DNA of 64,000 nucleotides from Erythrobacter sp. KY5 (GTDB lineage Bacteria > Pseudomonadota > Alphaproteobacteria > Sphingomonadales > Sphingomonadaceae): positions 2,649,001 to 2,713,000 of the forward strand of contig NZ_CP021912.1 of the NCBI RefSeq assembly GCF_003264115.1, read 5' to 3'. This document shows positions 29,769 to 38,002 of this stretch, piece by piece. The translations under genes were made by a program, and so were the position numbers. Within the stretch, counting starts at the first letter, position 1. Each line of letters begins with the position of its first letter. The notes under the pieces were generated by a model that saw only the letters and a list, made by a program, of their open reading frames with translations, ran no database searches and was not told where the DNA came from.

Positions 29769-31054
29769 GCCCCAAAGACCTCAATCTGCGCGAGATCAAT
29801 TTCGACGGGATCGTTGGCCCTTCGCACAATTATGCAGGCCTCAGCCTCGGCAACATCGCCAGCGCGAGCCACAAGGGCGACCCATCCTACCCGCGCGCCG
29901 CTGCGCTTCAGGGTGTGGCGAAGATGCGCGGCAATCTGGCGCGACTAGGTGTTCAGGGTTTCCTGCTGCCGCTGCCTCGCCCCAATGCGCTGCTTGAAAA
30001 CGTACTCGCCTATGACGGGACCGAAGCGCCGCAATTGCGCGCCGCTCCCTGGTCGGCGTCCAGCATGTGGACCGCGAACGCGGCCACCGTATCGCCAGCC
30101 CCCGATACGAAGGATGGCAAGTGCCACCTGACCGTCGCCAACCTCATCACCATGCTCCACCGTGCGCAGGAGTGGCCTGACACATTGCGCCAGTTAGACA
30201 TCGCCTTTGGCGACCCGGATCATTTTGTCGTCCACGGCCCCGTTCCCCCCACCTTCGGCGATGAGGGCGCTGCCAATCACGGGCGTTTCTGCGAGGGTCA
30301 TGGCAGCGAGGGCGTCGAACTTTTCGTCTACGGCAAGACCGGCGGCAAATTCCCCGCGCGCCAGCACGAACAGGCCAGCCGCCTCGTCGCTCGCAAACAC
30401 GGGCTCGATCCGGCAAAGTGCGTTTTCGTGGAGCAGAACCCGGCGGCGATCGAAGCGGGCGCGTTTCACAATGACGTCGTCTCGGTCGTCAACAAGCGTG
30501 TTCTCTTCACGCACGAGGAAGCATTTGCTGATCAGCAGGGCGCCTATGCCGCGATCCGCGCGGCCTTCCCGGCTCTTGAGGTCGTGGAAGTGCCATCCGC
30601 TGCGGTCAGCCTTGAAGAGGCGATCCGCACATATCTGTTCAACGCGCAGCTTGTGACGCTACCCGACCCCGGATCGGCGTCCGGGGCAGGCGGCGGCATG
30701 GTTCTAATCGTGCCCGAAGAATGCCGCGAAAGCCCAAGCGTCTGGGCCTATTGCGAGCAGATGATGGCCTCCAACGGCCCGATCCGTGAGGTGATCCCGG
30801 TCGATGTCCGCCAGTCGATGGCCAATGGCGGCGGTCCCGCCTGCCTGCGCCTCCGCGTGGTGTGCGATCCGGCGACTGTCGATCCGCGCTTCATGCTGGA
30901 CGAGGCCAAGGCCGACCTTCTCGAAAAGGTCATATCCGAGACGTGGCCCGAACAGATCGACCCGGCTGATCTGGGAAGCGCTGCATTAACCTCGCAGGTG
31001 GTGGCCGCTCGCGAAGCACTGCTCACCGCGCTCGACCTGGGCGAGCTCAAGTAA
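29765..31054 (+). CDS. astB: N-succinylarginine dihydrolase
   Basis: 429 residues. NFDGIVGPSHNYAGLSLGN at the start, FVEQNPAAIEAGAFHNDVV and the NGGGPACLRLRV segment with the catalytic cysteine near the C-terminus identify AstB. It releases two ammonia and CO2 from succinylarginine. The ATG overlaps the astA stop (ATGA). astC and astD are not in the window. Confidence 0.95.
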   Translation: MSPKDLNLREINFDGIVGPSHNYAGLSLGNIASASHKGDPSYPRAAALQGVAKMRGNLARLGVQGFLLPLPRPNALLENVLAYDGTEAPQLRAAPWSASSMWTANAATVSPAPDTKDGKCHLTVANLITMLHRAQEWPDTLRQLDIAFGDPDHFVVHGPVPPTFGDEGAANHGRFCEGHGSEGVELFVYGKTGGKFPARQHEQASRLVARKHGLDPAKCVFVEQNPAAIEAGAFHNDVVSVVNKRVLFTHEEAFADQQGAYAAIRAAFPALEVVEVPSAAVSLEEAIRTYLFNAQLVTLPDPGSASGAGGGMVLIVPEECRESPSVWAYCEQMMASNGPIREVIPVDVRQSMANGGGPACLRLRVVCDPATVDPRFMLDEAKADLLEKVISETWPEQIDPADLGSAALTSQVVAAREALLTALDLGELK

Positions 31055-31139
31055 TCAACGTTAATGCGTTTGCGTGCGCGCGTCGGATGCGCTTACACTC
31101 CTTTCAACGTTAACCACCGCCGTGCGCCGGGTTTGGAAC

Positions 31140-31156
31140 TTGGCACGAGGATTGCT
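31140..31156 (+). promoter_or_regulatory. Sigma-54 (RpoN) type -24/-12 promoter
   Basis: TTGGCACG-AGGA-TTGCT: both invariant elements GG and GC at exact spacing, matching the YTGGCACG-N4-TTGCW consensus without a mismatch. It points toward the small membrane gene at 31185, with a predicted transcription start about 15-20 bases before that ATG. Confidence 0.7.
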
Positions 31157-31184
31157 GGTTTACGGATTAACGATTGGAGTTGTG

Positions 31185-31466
31185 ATGCTGCGAAAAATCG
31201 GAAGGCTGTTCGTGATCAAGAATCGCTTCGAAGCGTTCGTGATCATCTACGCCCTGGCGCTTGGCGCAACCGCGCGCGGCTCGGCCTATCTCGATCAATA
31301 TCCCAGCTACTGGGGCGAAGCGCTTTTCCTTGCCGCCTGCACCGCGGTCCTGCTGGCGGGCGCGGCCATTCTGGATTCGCTCAAGGCGAAGAAAGAGCTG
31401 GAAGAACTGAAGGCGCAGATCGAGGCGCAGAACGCCTCCGCTCCGCCCTCACCGCCCACGCGATAG
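31185..31466 (+). CDS. Small two-helix membrane protein, probably sigma-54 dependent
   Basis: 93 residues. Two hydrophobic segments (FVIIYALALGATARGS and ALFLAACTAVLLAGAA, about residues 17-35 and 47-63) are followed by a charged coiled coil (LKAKKELEELKAQIEAQNA) and a Pro-rich tail. No family is recognised. It follows a textbook -24/-12 promoter and is convergent with the next gene. Confidence 0.75.
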   Translation: MLRKIGRLFVIKNRFEAFVIIYALALGATARGSAYLDQYPSYWGEALFLAACTAVLLAGAAILDSLKAKKELEELKAQIEAQNASAPPSPPTR

Positions 31467-31473
31467 GGCGCCG

Positions 31474-32214
31474 TCACTCAGCCGAATCGAAAACCGGCTC
31501 GCCATCCTCGTCATATCGCGGCAGCAGCACGACATCGTCTGGGTTGTCGACCACCAGTGTCACCTGCTTGCGACGAAAATCGCGGCGCGCGCCGATTAGC
31601 ACAGGCTCAAGCCGCGGCTGGCCTCTAACAACGACCCGGCGATTGCGGAAATAGGTGCGTAAGGTCGTAAGCGAGGGCTCGATCACTTCGCGCTTGCGGC
31701 CTCCTTCAACGACGATCTCTGTACCTTCCGTTTCAGCGGAGGCGTGCTTGATTTCTCCGCCCACCAACGGCTCCGTTACATTAAGGATGTCGTGGAACGC
31801 CTGTTCGTCAAGTTCGATGATGATGAGATCGGGGTGAGTTCGCCCGCCGCGCAAACCTGGGATTCCACCCACCCGGCTTCGCCCCGCAACGTTGAGGCCT
31901 GCTGCTCCTAGAAGCGCGACTTCGATCAGCGGATTGTCCTCGAAATTCATCGAGAGCAGCTGAAACTTGTCGCCGCTGCGTCGGACCGAAACCACGTCCA
32001 TTATGACCGCCATATCACCGGTGTCGCCCGGATTACGCTGCCGCGCGGCACGCTGAAAGGCACCGGGCTTCTTGCACTCAGCCGAACACACATCGCGCAG
32101 GCGCGAAAGGTATTCCTGATAGGTTTCAGCGATGGCGGGGGATGGCGCTGCGAGCGCTGTCAAAGCGGCGATACCGAGAGCCGGCAGTCCGATCTTGGCA
32201 AACACATTCTTCAC
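31474..32214 (-). CDS. Exported protein of unknown function
   Basis: 246 residues with a signal peptide ending PSPAIAET. The mature protein has two early cysteines in VCSAECKKPG, a region AVIMDVVSVRRSGD and a basic C-terminal part (FRNRRVVVRGQPRLE). No domain is recognised. It lies between the sigma-54 gene (convergent, eight bases apart) and ssrA (same strand, upstream). Confidence 0.75.
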   Translation of the reverse strand: MKNVFAKIGLPALGIAALTALAAPSPAIAETYQEYLSRLRDVCSAECKKPGAFQRAARQRNPGDTGDMAVIMDVVSVRRSGDKFQLLSMNFEDNPLIEVALLGAAGLNVAGRSRVGGIPGLRGGRTHPDLIIIELDEQAFHDILNVTEPLVGGEIKHASAETEGTEIVVEGGRKREVIEPSLTTLRTYFRNRRVVVRGQPRLEPVLIGARRDFRRKQVTLVVDNPDDVVLLPRYDEDGEPVFDSAE

Positions 32215-32239
32215 GGCAGCGACCTTTGCAAAATGTGAG

Positions 32240-32575
32240 TGGGGGTTTCTGTTGCTAGCTACCCCCGGAGCCCCGGAATCCGCTTCTGTTGCCCGGTGGG
32301 TCCAACCGCGCTTAGCTTTGTAAATTCAGACCGTTAGGCCTTAGAATTACGCTGCAACTGCGAGTGCTTCGTTATCGTTGGCACTTATGAGAATGAGCCT
32401 ATTACGGGTTACTCAGCCCGAGCAAAAACTACGCTTTTCAGCCCACGTCGATCCTAGTTCGGCCCCGTCAGAAATCCCGAAAAACCGGGTTTTGTGGTGG
32501 AGCCGCCGGGTACTGCCCCCGGGTCCGTTGTGCCTATTGCACGCAGCAATTTATCGCCATAGTCCGCCGAAGCGA
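32240..32575 (-). ncRNA. ssrA: tmRNA, circularly permuted two-piece alphaproteobacterial type
   Basis: On the minus strand the acceptor piece comes first and ends in GGCTCCACCA at 32495, with a T-arm-like CCCGGGGGCAGTACCCGG. After a short intervening segment the coding piece begins with GGGGCCGAACTAGGATCGAC at 32466. The tag reading frame at 32382-32347 decodes as ANDNEALAVAA followed by TAA, an alphaproteobacterial tag. Pseudoknot-like GC stems follow. The permuted order is what places the lineage in Alphaproteobacteria. Outer ends are estimates. It rescues stalled ribosomes together with SmpB, which is not in the window. Confidence 0.92.
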
Positions 32576-32608
32576 ACGCAAGGGATATAGGGATTACGGA
32601 CCCAAAAG

Positions 32609-32642
32609 AAAAGGGGCAGACCACCTAAGGCCTGCCCCTTTT
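32609..32642 (-). terminator. Bidirectional terminator between small lipoprotein gene and ssrA
   Basis: A perfect stem GGGGCAG / CTGCCCC is flanked by an A-rich run on the left and TTTT on the right. It follows the lipoprotein gene on the minus strand and insulates ssrA. Confidence 0.8.
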
Positions 32643-32681
32643 CGTTAACGTTTCAACGCGCTTGCGGCGTTGTCGCGGGCG

Positions 32682-32903
32682 TTAGCCGACCGTGTCCACT
32701 TCGTCAGCGGCATCGTCGATCGCGTCTGCCTTGTCTTCCATCGCATCTTCCTGCGCTTCGGTCGGCATGTCTTCGGCCATATCGTCGACGGCGTCAGCGC
32801 GGTCTTCCATCATGTCCGACTGCTCTTCATTGGGAGCTTCGGCACATGCACCAAGAGCGAGAGTTGCCGCAGCGGCTGCAAAAATAAGGGTACGCATCAT
32901 CAA
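32682..32903 (-). CDS. Small acidic lipoprotein
   Basis: 73 residues. A signal with lipobox LGAC (residues 17-20) is followed by a highly acidic mature part with an internal repeat: MEDRADAVDD and MEDKADAIDD about 25 residues apart. It is an amphipathic helix-type sequence. No family function is known. Two further ATG codons directly after the first make the exact start uncertain by two residues. Confidence 0.75.
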   Translation of the reverse strand: MMMRTLIFAAAAATLALGACAEAPNEEQSDMMEDRADAVDDMAEDMPTEAQEDAMEDKADAIDDAADEVDTVG

Positions 32904-33008
32904 TTCCTTTGAAAATTAACCTTTGAGACCGCGCACTCTTCCCGCGCGTTCAAGGGCATCAATCCACGGACAGGTCCGATGGTTCCATAATTCCGGCGAA
33001 AATGTGGC

Positions 33009-33449
33009 CTATTTTTTCAGGCTGTCGCGGATTTCGGTCAGCAACTCGATCTCGGTCGGGCCTGCGGGTTCCTCGGGAGCCGCTTCCTCTTCCTTCTTTG
33101 CGATCTGCTCCATGATTTTCATGGTGTACCGCACCAGCAGGAAAATGATGAAGGCGAGGATCAGGAAGTTGATGATCGCCGTGACGAAAGAGCCATACCC
33201 GATCATCGCTGCGCCCGCCTCTTTCAATGCAACGTAATCGTCCATCGCGCCTTCATATCCCTCGGGAACGTCGAGGAGGATGAAGTAACGCGAAAAATCC
33301 GCCCCGCCGAAAATTGCGCCGACAACAGGCATTATGACCTCGTCGGTCAGCGATTTCACGATGGTTGCAAAAGCGCCGCCGATGATGACAGCGACAGCCA
33401 ATTGCATGACGTTGCCCTTGGCGATGAATTCCTTGAAATCTGACAGCAT
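33009..33449 (-). CDS. mscL: Large-conductance mechanosensitive channel
   Basis: 146 residues: SDFKEFIAKGNVMQLAVAVIIGGAFATIVKSL is the first transmembrane helix with the pore-lining glycines, and NFLILAFIIFLLVRYTMK is the second. It ends with a Glu/Pro-rich cytoplasmic helix (EIELLTEIRDSLKK). It opens on membrane tension to release osmolytes. It is divergent from lemA. Confidence 0.95.
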   Translation of the reverse strand: MLSDFKEFIAKGNVMQLAVAVIIGGAFATIVKSLTDEVIMPVVGAIFGGADFSRYFILLDVPEGYEGAMDDYVALKEAGAAMIGYGSFVTAIINFLILAFIIFLLVRYTMKIMEQIAKKEEEAAPEEPAGPTEIELLTEIRDSLKK

Positions 33450-33628
33450 CTCTGGTCCCCTCAAAAGTGCGTTTCAGGACGGCTTGTTGCAAGATGGATC
33501 GACTTTGCCAAGCGCACGGCCCAAGCTGTACCCGGCTTGAAAGCGGGCCGAGGTGCGCTATATGACTAACACAGGATATGTCGCGCCATCCCATCCCCAT
33601 CTTCGGCGCGAACCTAGGAGGGACACTG

Positions 33629-34231
33629 ATGAATCTTGCAAAGTTTGGGCGCGCCTTTGTGGTGGCCGCCGTTTCGTTGACGCTGGCCGCTTGCGGGATC
33701 AACTCGGTCCCCGCTGCCGAGGAAGAGGCGAAGGCCAAGTGGGCCGATGTCGAAGCGCAGTTCCAGCGCCGCGCCAACCTCATTCCCAACCTTGCCGAAA
33801 TCGTCCAGGGCGCTGCGGAGAATGAGCGCGCAATCCTGACCGAAGTCACCGAAGCGCGCGCCCGTGCCACCAGCGTCAACATCTCCGCCGATAACCTTGG
33901 CGATGCCGAGGCGATGCAGGAATATGCCGCTGCGCAAGGCCAGATCAGCCAGGGCATCGGACGTCTGCTCGCAAGTTTCGAGGCTTATCCGAACATCCAG
34001 TCCAACCAGAACTATCTCGCATTCCAGAGCCAGTTCGAAGGGACCGAGAACCGGATCGCTGTCGCCATTCGCGACTATAACGAGGCAGTGCGCAAGTATA
34101 ACACGACGATCCGCACCTTCCCCGACACGATCGGCGCGAACATCATCCACGGCGCAGAGCCGCTTGAACCCTACACTTCGGTCACCGAAGGCGCAGAGGT
34201 TGCACCGCAACTCGACATGACGTCGAATTGA
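33629..34231 (+). CDS. LemA family protein
   Basis: 200 residues with a strong RBS (AGGAGGGA). The N-terminal segment ends in a lipobox-like LAAC at about residues 18-21. The LemA region has RANLIPNLAEIVQG and TENRIAVAIRDYNEAVRKYN, then FPDTIGANIIHG. It is an alpha-helical outer-face or periplasmic lipoprotein with unknown function, often, as here, in front of TPM-domain proteins in a small operon. Confidence 0.92.
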   Translation: MNLAKFGRAFVVAAVSLTLAACGINSVPAAEEEAKAKWADVEAQFQRRANLIPNLAEIVQGAAENERAILTEVTEARARATSVNISADNLGDAEAMQEYAAAQGQISQGIGRLLASFEAYPNIQSNQNYLAFQSQFEGTENRIAVAIRDYNEAVRKYNTTIRTFPDTIGANIIHGAEPLEPYTSVTEGAEVAPQLDMTSN

Positions 34232-34245
34232 TCGGGGGTAGCCCG

Positions 34246-35112
34246 ATGGGCTTTCTACGCCAGATCCTGTTGATCATCGCAGGTGTGGGGGCGCTGGTCG
34301 CGTCCCCCGCCCTTGCGCAGCCGGAATTTCCCGCGCTGACGGGCCGCGTGGTCGACAATGCGGACCTGCTCTCGCCTGTGCAGGAAGCGGAGCTTACCGC
34401 CAGGCTCGAAGCGCTGGAGACACAGTCGCAGCGCCAGCTGGTGGTCGCGACGGTTCCTGACCTTCAGGGCTATGACATTTCCGATTACGGCTATCAGCTG
34501 GGCCGCGAATGGGGCCTTGGCGATGCGGACCGCAATGACGGCGCGCTGCTGCTGGTGGCGCCTAATGAGCGCAAGGTCCGGATCGAAGTCGGCTACGGGC
34601 TTGAAGGCTATTTGACGGACGCGCTTTCGGCGCTGATCATCCAGAACCAGATCCTCCCGCGTTTCCGCGATGGCGACATGCCGGGCGGAATTGTCGCAGG
34701 CACCGACGCTATCGTCGCGCAACTGCAGCTGCCGCCCGACGAGGCCGCGCGCATTGCGCAGGAGGCGGGTGAGACCCGCAAGAGCGATGGTGGCTTCCCG
34801 ATCGGCGCGCTGATCTGGATGGGTTTCCTCTTTTTCTTCTTCATCCTTCCCATTATCCGCGGCTCGCGCAGACGGCGCAAATACAAGTCGAAGGGCAAAG
34901 GCCCCTGGGGCAAGCGCCGCGACGATGACGACGACGACAGCGGCTTTGGCGATGCTGTCGGCAATATCATCCTGTGGGAGATCGGCAGCGCCATCGCTCG
35001 CGGCGCCATGTCCGGCGGCGGCGGCGGTGGAGGCGGCGGCTGGAGCGGCGGCGGAGGTTTCTCCGGCGGTGGCGGCTCTTTCGGAGGCGGCGGCGCCTCG
35101 GGAGGCTGGTAA
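34246..35112 (+). CDS. TPM-domain protein with C-terminal Gly-rich tail
   Basis: 288 residues. A signal peptide ends ASPALAQ, then comes the TPM (PF04536) domain: VVDNADLLSP...QLVVATVPDLQGYDISDYGYQLGREWGLG. A single transmembrane segment (GALIWMGFLFFFFILPII, about residues 184-202) is followed by a basic stretch and a long Gly/Ser tail. TPM proteins have been linked to photosystem II repair and to phosphatase activity, but bacterial roles vary. It is 14 bases downstream of lemA. Confidence 0.88.
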   Translation: MGFLRQILLIIAGVGALVASPALAQPEFPALTGRVVDNADLLSPVQEAELTARLEALETQSQRQLVVATVPDLQGYDISDYGYQLGREWGLGDADRNDGALLLVAPNERKVRIEVGYGLEGYLTDALSALIIQNQILPRFRDGDMPGGIVAGTDAIVAQLQLPPDEAARIAQEAGETRKSDGGFPIGALIWMGFLFFFFILPIIRGSRRRRKYKSKGKGPWGKRRDDDDDDSGFGDAVGNIILWEIGSAIARGAMSGGGGGGGGGWSGGGGFSGGGGSFGGGGASGGW

Positions 35113-35115
35113 ACC

Positions 35116-35790
35116 ATGGCCTATTTGAACGACGCAGAACGCAAGCAAATCTCCGACGCGGTCGGGGCCGCAGAGCTCACCACGGCGGGTGAAATCGTCA
35201 CCGTGCTCGCCGATCGCAGCGACGGATACAGCGACGTCGCGCTTTGGTGGGCAGTGGGCGCAAGCTTTACCGCGATGAGCTTGTTTGCCGCCCTCCCCAC
35301 CCCGTTCCTCGACCTCTACGACGCGCTGATCGGCGGGTGGAGCCATGAGTGGACTACGGGCGAACTTGCCAGCATGACCATCGCTCTTGGCCTGATCACC
35401 TTCATCGCGGTGCTCGCTATCCAGCAGTGGCAGGCGCTCAAATTTTGGATGATCCCCAACCCGGTCAAGACCGCGCGCTGCCATGCGCAGGCGATCAAGC
35501 ACTTCAAGGTCGGCGCGGAACGCCGCACGCATGGCCGCACGGGCGTTCTCATCTACCTCTCGATGAGCGAACACCGCGCCGAGATTGTCGCCGACGATTC
35601 CATCGCTGAACTGGTCAATGCAGAGGTCTGGGGCGAAGCGATGGGCGACATGCTCAGCCATATCAGGCGCGGCCACATCGCCGATGGCATGGCCGCAGGC
35701 GTGCGCGATGTCGGCTTTGTCCTCTCGCAGCATTTCCCGCGCGGCGAATTTGACGAAAACGAGCTTCCCGACCGGCTGATCGAAGTCTAA
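35116..35790 (+). CDS. Second TPM-domain membrane protein
   Basis: 224 residues. It starts YLNDAERKQISDAVGAAE; two hydrophobic segments in the middle (ASFTAMSLFAALPTPFLDL and ALGLITFIAVLAIQQW) separate it from the TPM-like region with LIYLSMSEHRAEIVADD. Three bases after the previous gene's stop, it completes a lemA-TPM-TPM operon. Confidence 0.85.
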   Translation: MAYLNDAERKQISDAVGAAELTTAGEIVTVLADRSDGYSDVALWWAVGASFTAMSLFAALPTPFLDLYDALIGGWSHEWTTGELASMTIALGLITFIAVLAIQQWQALKFWMIPNPVKTARCHAQAIKHFKVGAERRTHGRTGVLIYLSMSEHRAEIVADDSIAELVNAEVWGEAMGDMLSHIRRGHIADGMAAGVRDVGFVLSQHFPRGEFDENELPDRLIEV

Positions 35791-35802
35791 GCCTTCTCGG
35801 CA

Positions 35803-36405
35803 ATGACTGACATCCCGACACCCGACTTCCCGAAACCTGATTTTGGGGCGCTCGTGCGCGACAAGGACGCCGACGCCAGCGAGGAAGCCGTCTGGGAAGG
35901 CCGCTTCATCACCACCAAGACCCGCGGTCGCTGGGAATATGTCGGGCGCTCGCGCGGCATCCGCGCCGCTGCGATCATGGCGATTGACGAGGATGCGGAC
36001 GGCACGCGCCACGTTTTGCTGGTCGGGCAATACCGCGTGCCGCTGGGCCGGTTTTGCCTCGAAATTCCCGCTGGCCTTGTCGGAGACGACGACGGCAGCG
36101 AAGACGAACACGCTATCGAAGCCGCCAAGCGCGAGCTTGAGGAAGAGACAGGCTACGCCGCGTCCGACTGGACCAATCTTGGCGAGTTTTATTCCTCACC
36201 CGGAATGGTGACGGAAAGCTTCACCCTGCTGCGCGCGCGCGGCCTCACCAAGGTCAGCGAAGGCGGCGGGATTTCAGAAGAGAATATCGAGGTGTACCGC
36301 GTGCCCCTTGATGGCCTTGCCGATTTCGTCGCCAGGTGGCGCGAGGCAGGTCACGGGGTCGATGTGCGCGTGGCGATGCTTATGACGCCCGGTTTCCTTA
36401 CCTAG
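35803..36405 (+). CDS. Nudix hydrolase
   Basis: 200 residues. The Nudix box appears as AAKRELEEETGY (about residues 106-117) preceded by a Gly-rich strand. The order PxGxxD-like EIPAGLVGDD, then the box and SPGMVTESF is that of the ADP-ribose pyrophosphatase group, so a nucleoside diphosphate sugar is the probable substrate. It is twelve bases after the TPM gene and may be in its operon. Confidence 0.87.
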   Translation: MTDIPTPDFPKPDFGALVRDKDADASEEAVWEGRFITTKTRGRWEYVGRSRGIRAAAIMAIDEDADGTRHVLLVGQYRVPLGRFCLEIPAGLVGDDDGSEDEHAIEAAKRELEEETGYAASDWTNLGEFYSSPGMVTESFTLLRARGLTKVSEGGGISEENIEVYRVPLDGLADFVARWREAGHGVDVRVAMLMTPGFLT

Positions 36406-36444
36406 GGCTTCTGGGGCTGAGAAATTTTTGGGAGAGACAATCAC

Positions 36445-37227
36445 ATGACTAAACGCTGCGAAGGCAAACTCGCCCTCGTCACCGGCGGTGCGCAGGGGCT
36501 TGGCCGCGCGCATTGCATCCGGCTCGCACAAGAAGGCGCGCGTGTGCTCGCCACCGACATTAACGGCGACGGAGCGGCGGAAACCGCCGAGATCGTCAAT
36601 GCCGAGATGGGCGAAGGCACCGCGTTCAGCATCGCGCACGATGTGACCGACCCGGACCAGTGGGAAGCCGCCGTCGATGCCGCACGCGAGCAGATGGGCG
36701 GGCTCAACGTGCTCGTCAATAATGCCGGGATCGGCGTGCCCGGCAATATCGAGGAATGCGACTTTGGCGACTGGCAGCGGTGCTTTTCGATTAATGTCGA
36801 TTCGATCTTTCACGGGTGCCAGAAGGCCCTGCCGCTGATGCGCGAACATGCGCCCGGCTCGATCATCAACATCTCGAGCATTGCCGGCCTGATCGCGAGC
36901 GATACGATGCCCGCCTACAACGCTTCAAAAGCGGCGGTGTGGATGCTGTCGAAATCGATCGCGCTGCACTGTGCGAAGAAAAACATGCAGATCCGCTCGA
37001 ACTCGGTTCACCCGACCTTTGTCGACACGCCGATCCTCGACGGCACCGCCAAGGCGCACCAGCTCGACAAGAATGTGCTGATGGAAAAGCTTGCGCGGCA
37101 GATCCCGCTTAAATTCGTGGGCGAGCCCAACGATATCGCCAATGCAGTGGTGTACCTCGCGAGCGACGAAAGCCGCTTCATGACCGGCGCCGAAATCAAA
37201 CTCGATGGCGGCATCAGCGCTATGTAG
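36445..37227 (+). CDS. Short-chain dehydrogenase/reductase
   Basis: 260 residues. It has GGAQGLG in the cofactor loop (14-20), NNAG at 92-95, Ser144/145, Tyr158 and Lys162 in YNASK, and a C-terminal GAEIKLDGGISA. Asp38 after the second strand favours NAD. The substrate cannot be determined. It stands after a 39-base gap from the Nudix gene. Confidence 0.88.
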   Translation: MTKRCEGKLALVTGGAQGLGRAHCIRLAQEGARVLATDINGDGAAETAEIVNAEMGEGTAFSIAHDVTDPDQWEAAVDAAREQMGGLNVLVNNAGIGVPGNIEECDFGDWQRCFSINVDSIFHGCQKALPLMREHAPGSIINISSIAGLIASDTMPAYNASKAAVWMLSKSIALHCAKKNMQIRSNSVHPTFVDTPILDGTAKAHQLDKNVLMEKLARQIPLKFVGEPNDIANAVVYLASDESRFMTGAEIKLDGGISAM

Positions 37228-37250
37228 GATTGCGCGGGCCCATCCGGGCC

Positions 37251-37332
37251 CGCGTCCTCGCTAGACGTGCTCCGCTTCGCTGCGCACCCGCTGCGGGCGG
37301 CCGGTCGGCCTTGCGACGCCTGCGGCGTCGAA
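37251..37332. repeat. GC-rich palindromic intergenic repeat (REP-like), copy 2
   Basis: It lies between the convergent SDR and PspC genes. It shares with 17190-17282 the order TCCTCGCT, GCTGCGG, GGCGG, GTCGG/CTTGCG and a terminal CTGCGG hairpin (GACGCCTGCGGCGTC). Confidence 0.6.
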
Positions 37333-37355
37333 TTTTCAGGATGTTAGCGACAAAA

Positions 37356-37381
37356 ACAAAAGGGGCCCATGAAGGCCCCTT
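37356..37381 (-). terminator. Terminator downstream of the PspC operon
   Basis: AAGGGGCC / GGCCCCTT stem with a six-base loop (CATGAA). On the minus strand it is followed by TTTTGTTTTTG, a good U-tract for the PspC transcript. Confidence 0.75.
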
Positions 37382-37449
37382 CCCGGTTTTCTCAGATGTT
37401 GGGCGTGGCTGGCCCGAAAACCGGGTTCAGCTTTGCGGTGCCACGCTCG

Positions 37450-37662
37450 TCAGTCCGCGATCAGTGCGATTGCGAGATAGATCAGGATCGGGAAGCCGAT
37501 ACCCAGAAGGGTGCACACGACAAATCCCAGACGCCAGACCAGCGCATCGACACCCGACCAGTTCGCAAGGCCTGAGCAGACGCCGAACAGTTTGCCATTA
37601 TGCTTGTCGAGGCGAAACTTGGTGGACGGCGGACCAGCGTTGTTGTTGGTCAGATTGCTCAT
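37450..37662 (-). CDS. PspC-domain membrane protein
   Basis: 70 residues. FRLDKHNGKLFGVCSGLANW followed by a single hydrophobic helix (RLGFVVCTLLGIGFPILIYLAIALI) matches the PspC domain, a membrane sensor of envelope stress. A good AGGAG precedes the ATG. It overlaps the previous small gene by ATGA, so it is probably the last member of an operon with three tiny membrane proteins. Confidence 0.85.
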   Translation of the reverse strand: MSNLTNNNAGPPSTKFRLDKHNGKLFGVCSGLANWSGVDALVWRLGFVVCTLLGIGFPILIYLAIALIAD

Positions 37663-37823
37663 GCGAGGGCTCCTGTTGCGAAAGTGAGAACGGCGGGGCT
37701 TGCGGGTTGAAAAGCGCCTGAAACGGTCGGCACCATCAAGACCGCGGTGATGATCAACGAACCGACAGCGGCAACGGCGCTACGCACACCCTGGCTGCCG
37801 GAGAGTTCGAAGAAAGAGTACAT
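37659..37823 (-). CDS. 54-residue membrane protein upstream of PspC
   Basis: The ORF starts MYSFFELSGSQGVRS and has one hydrophobic helix (AVAAVGSLIITAVLMVPTVSGAF), then a second weakly hydrophobic part. AAGGA precedes the ATG, and the stop overlaps the pspC start (ATGA). Family not recognised. Longer in-frame starts would have no RBS. Confidence 0.7.
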   Translation of the reverse strand: MYSFFELSGSQGVRSAVAAVGSLIITAVLMVPTVSGAFQPASPAVLTFATGALA

Positions 37824-37851
37824 TCGTGTTGGTCCTTTTAAAAGAGTGGGC

Positions 37852-37962
37852 TTAGGCAATCGCCGGGCTGCCGGGGATAATCGCGTAAGCAAAGACGCCG
37901 GTGGAAATCACGACCGAGAAAACGGCGGCGAAAATGCGGGTGGCGGTGTCACTGGTAAACAT
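37852..37962 (-). CDS. 36-residue membrane peptide, paralogue A
   Basis: MFTSDTATRIFAAVFSVV... with a single hydrophobic segment and the end FAYAIIPGSPAIA. AAGGA lies about ten bases before the ATG. It is clearly related to the next peptide upstream (shared pattern FAA-x-FS and FAYAI-x-P), so the two come from a duplication. Confidence 0.7.
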   Translation of the reverse strand: MFTSDTATRIFAAVFSVVISTGVFAYAIIPGSPAIA

Positions 37963-38002
37963 GATGAGGGGGTCCTTTGTGTGTGCGCCTGGCCGGAATT
38001 GA

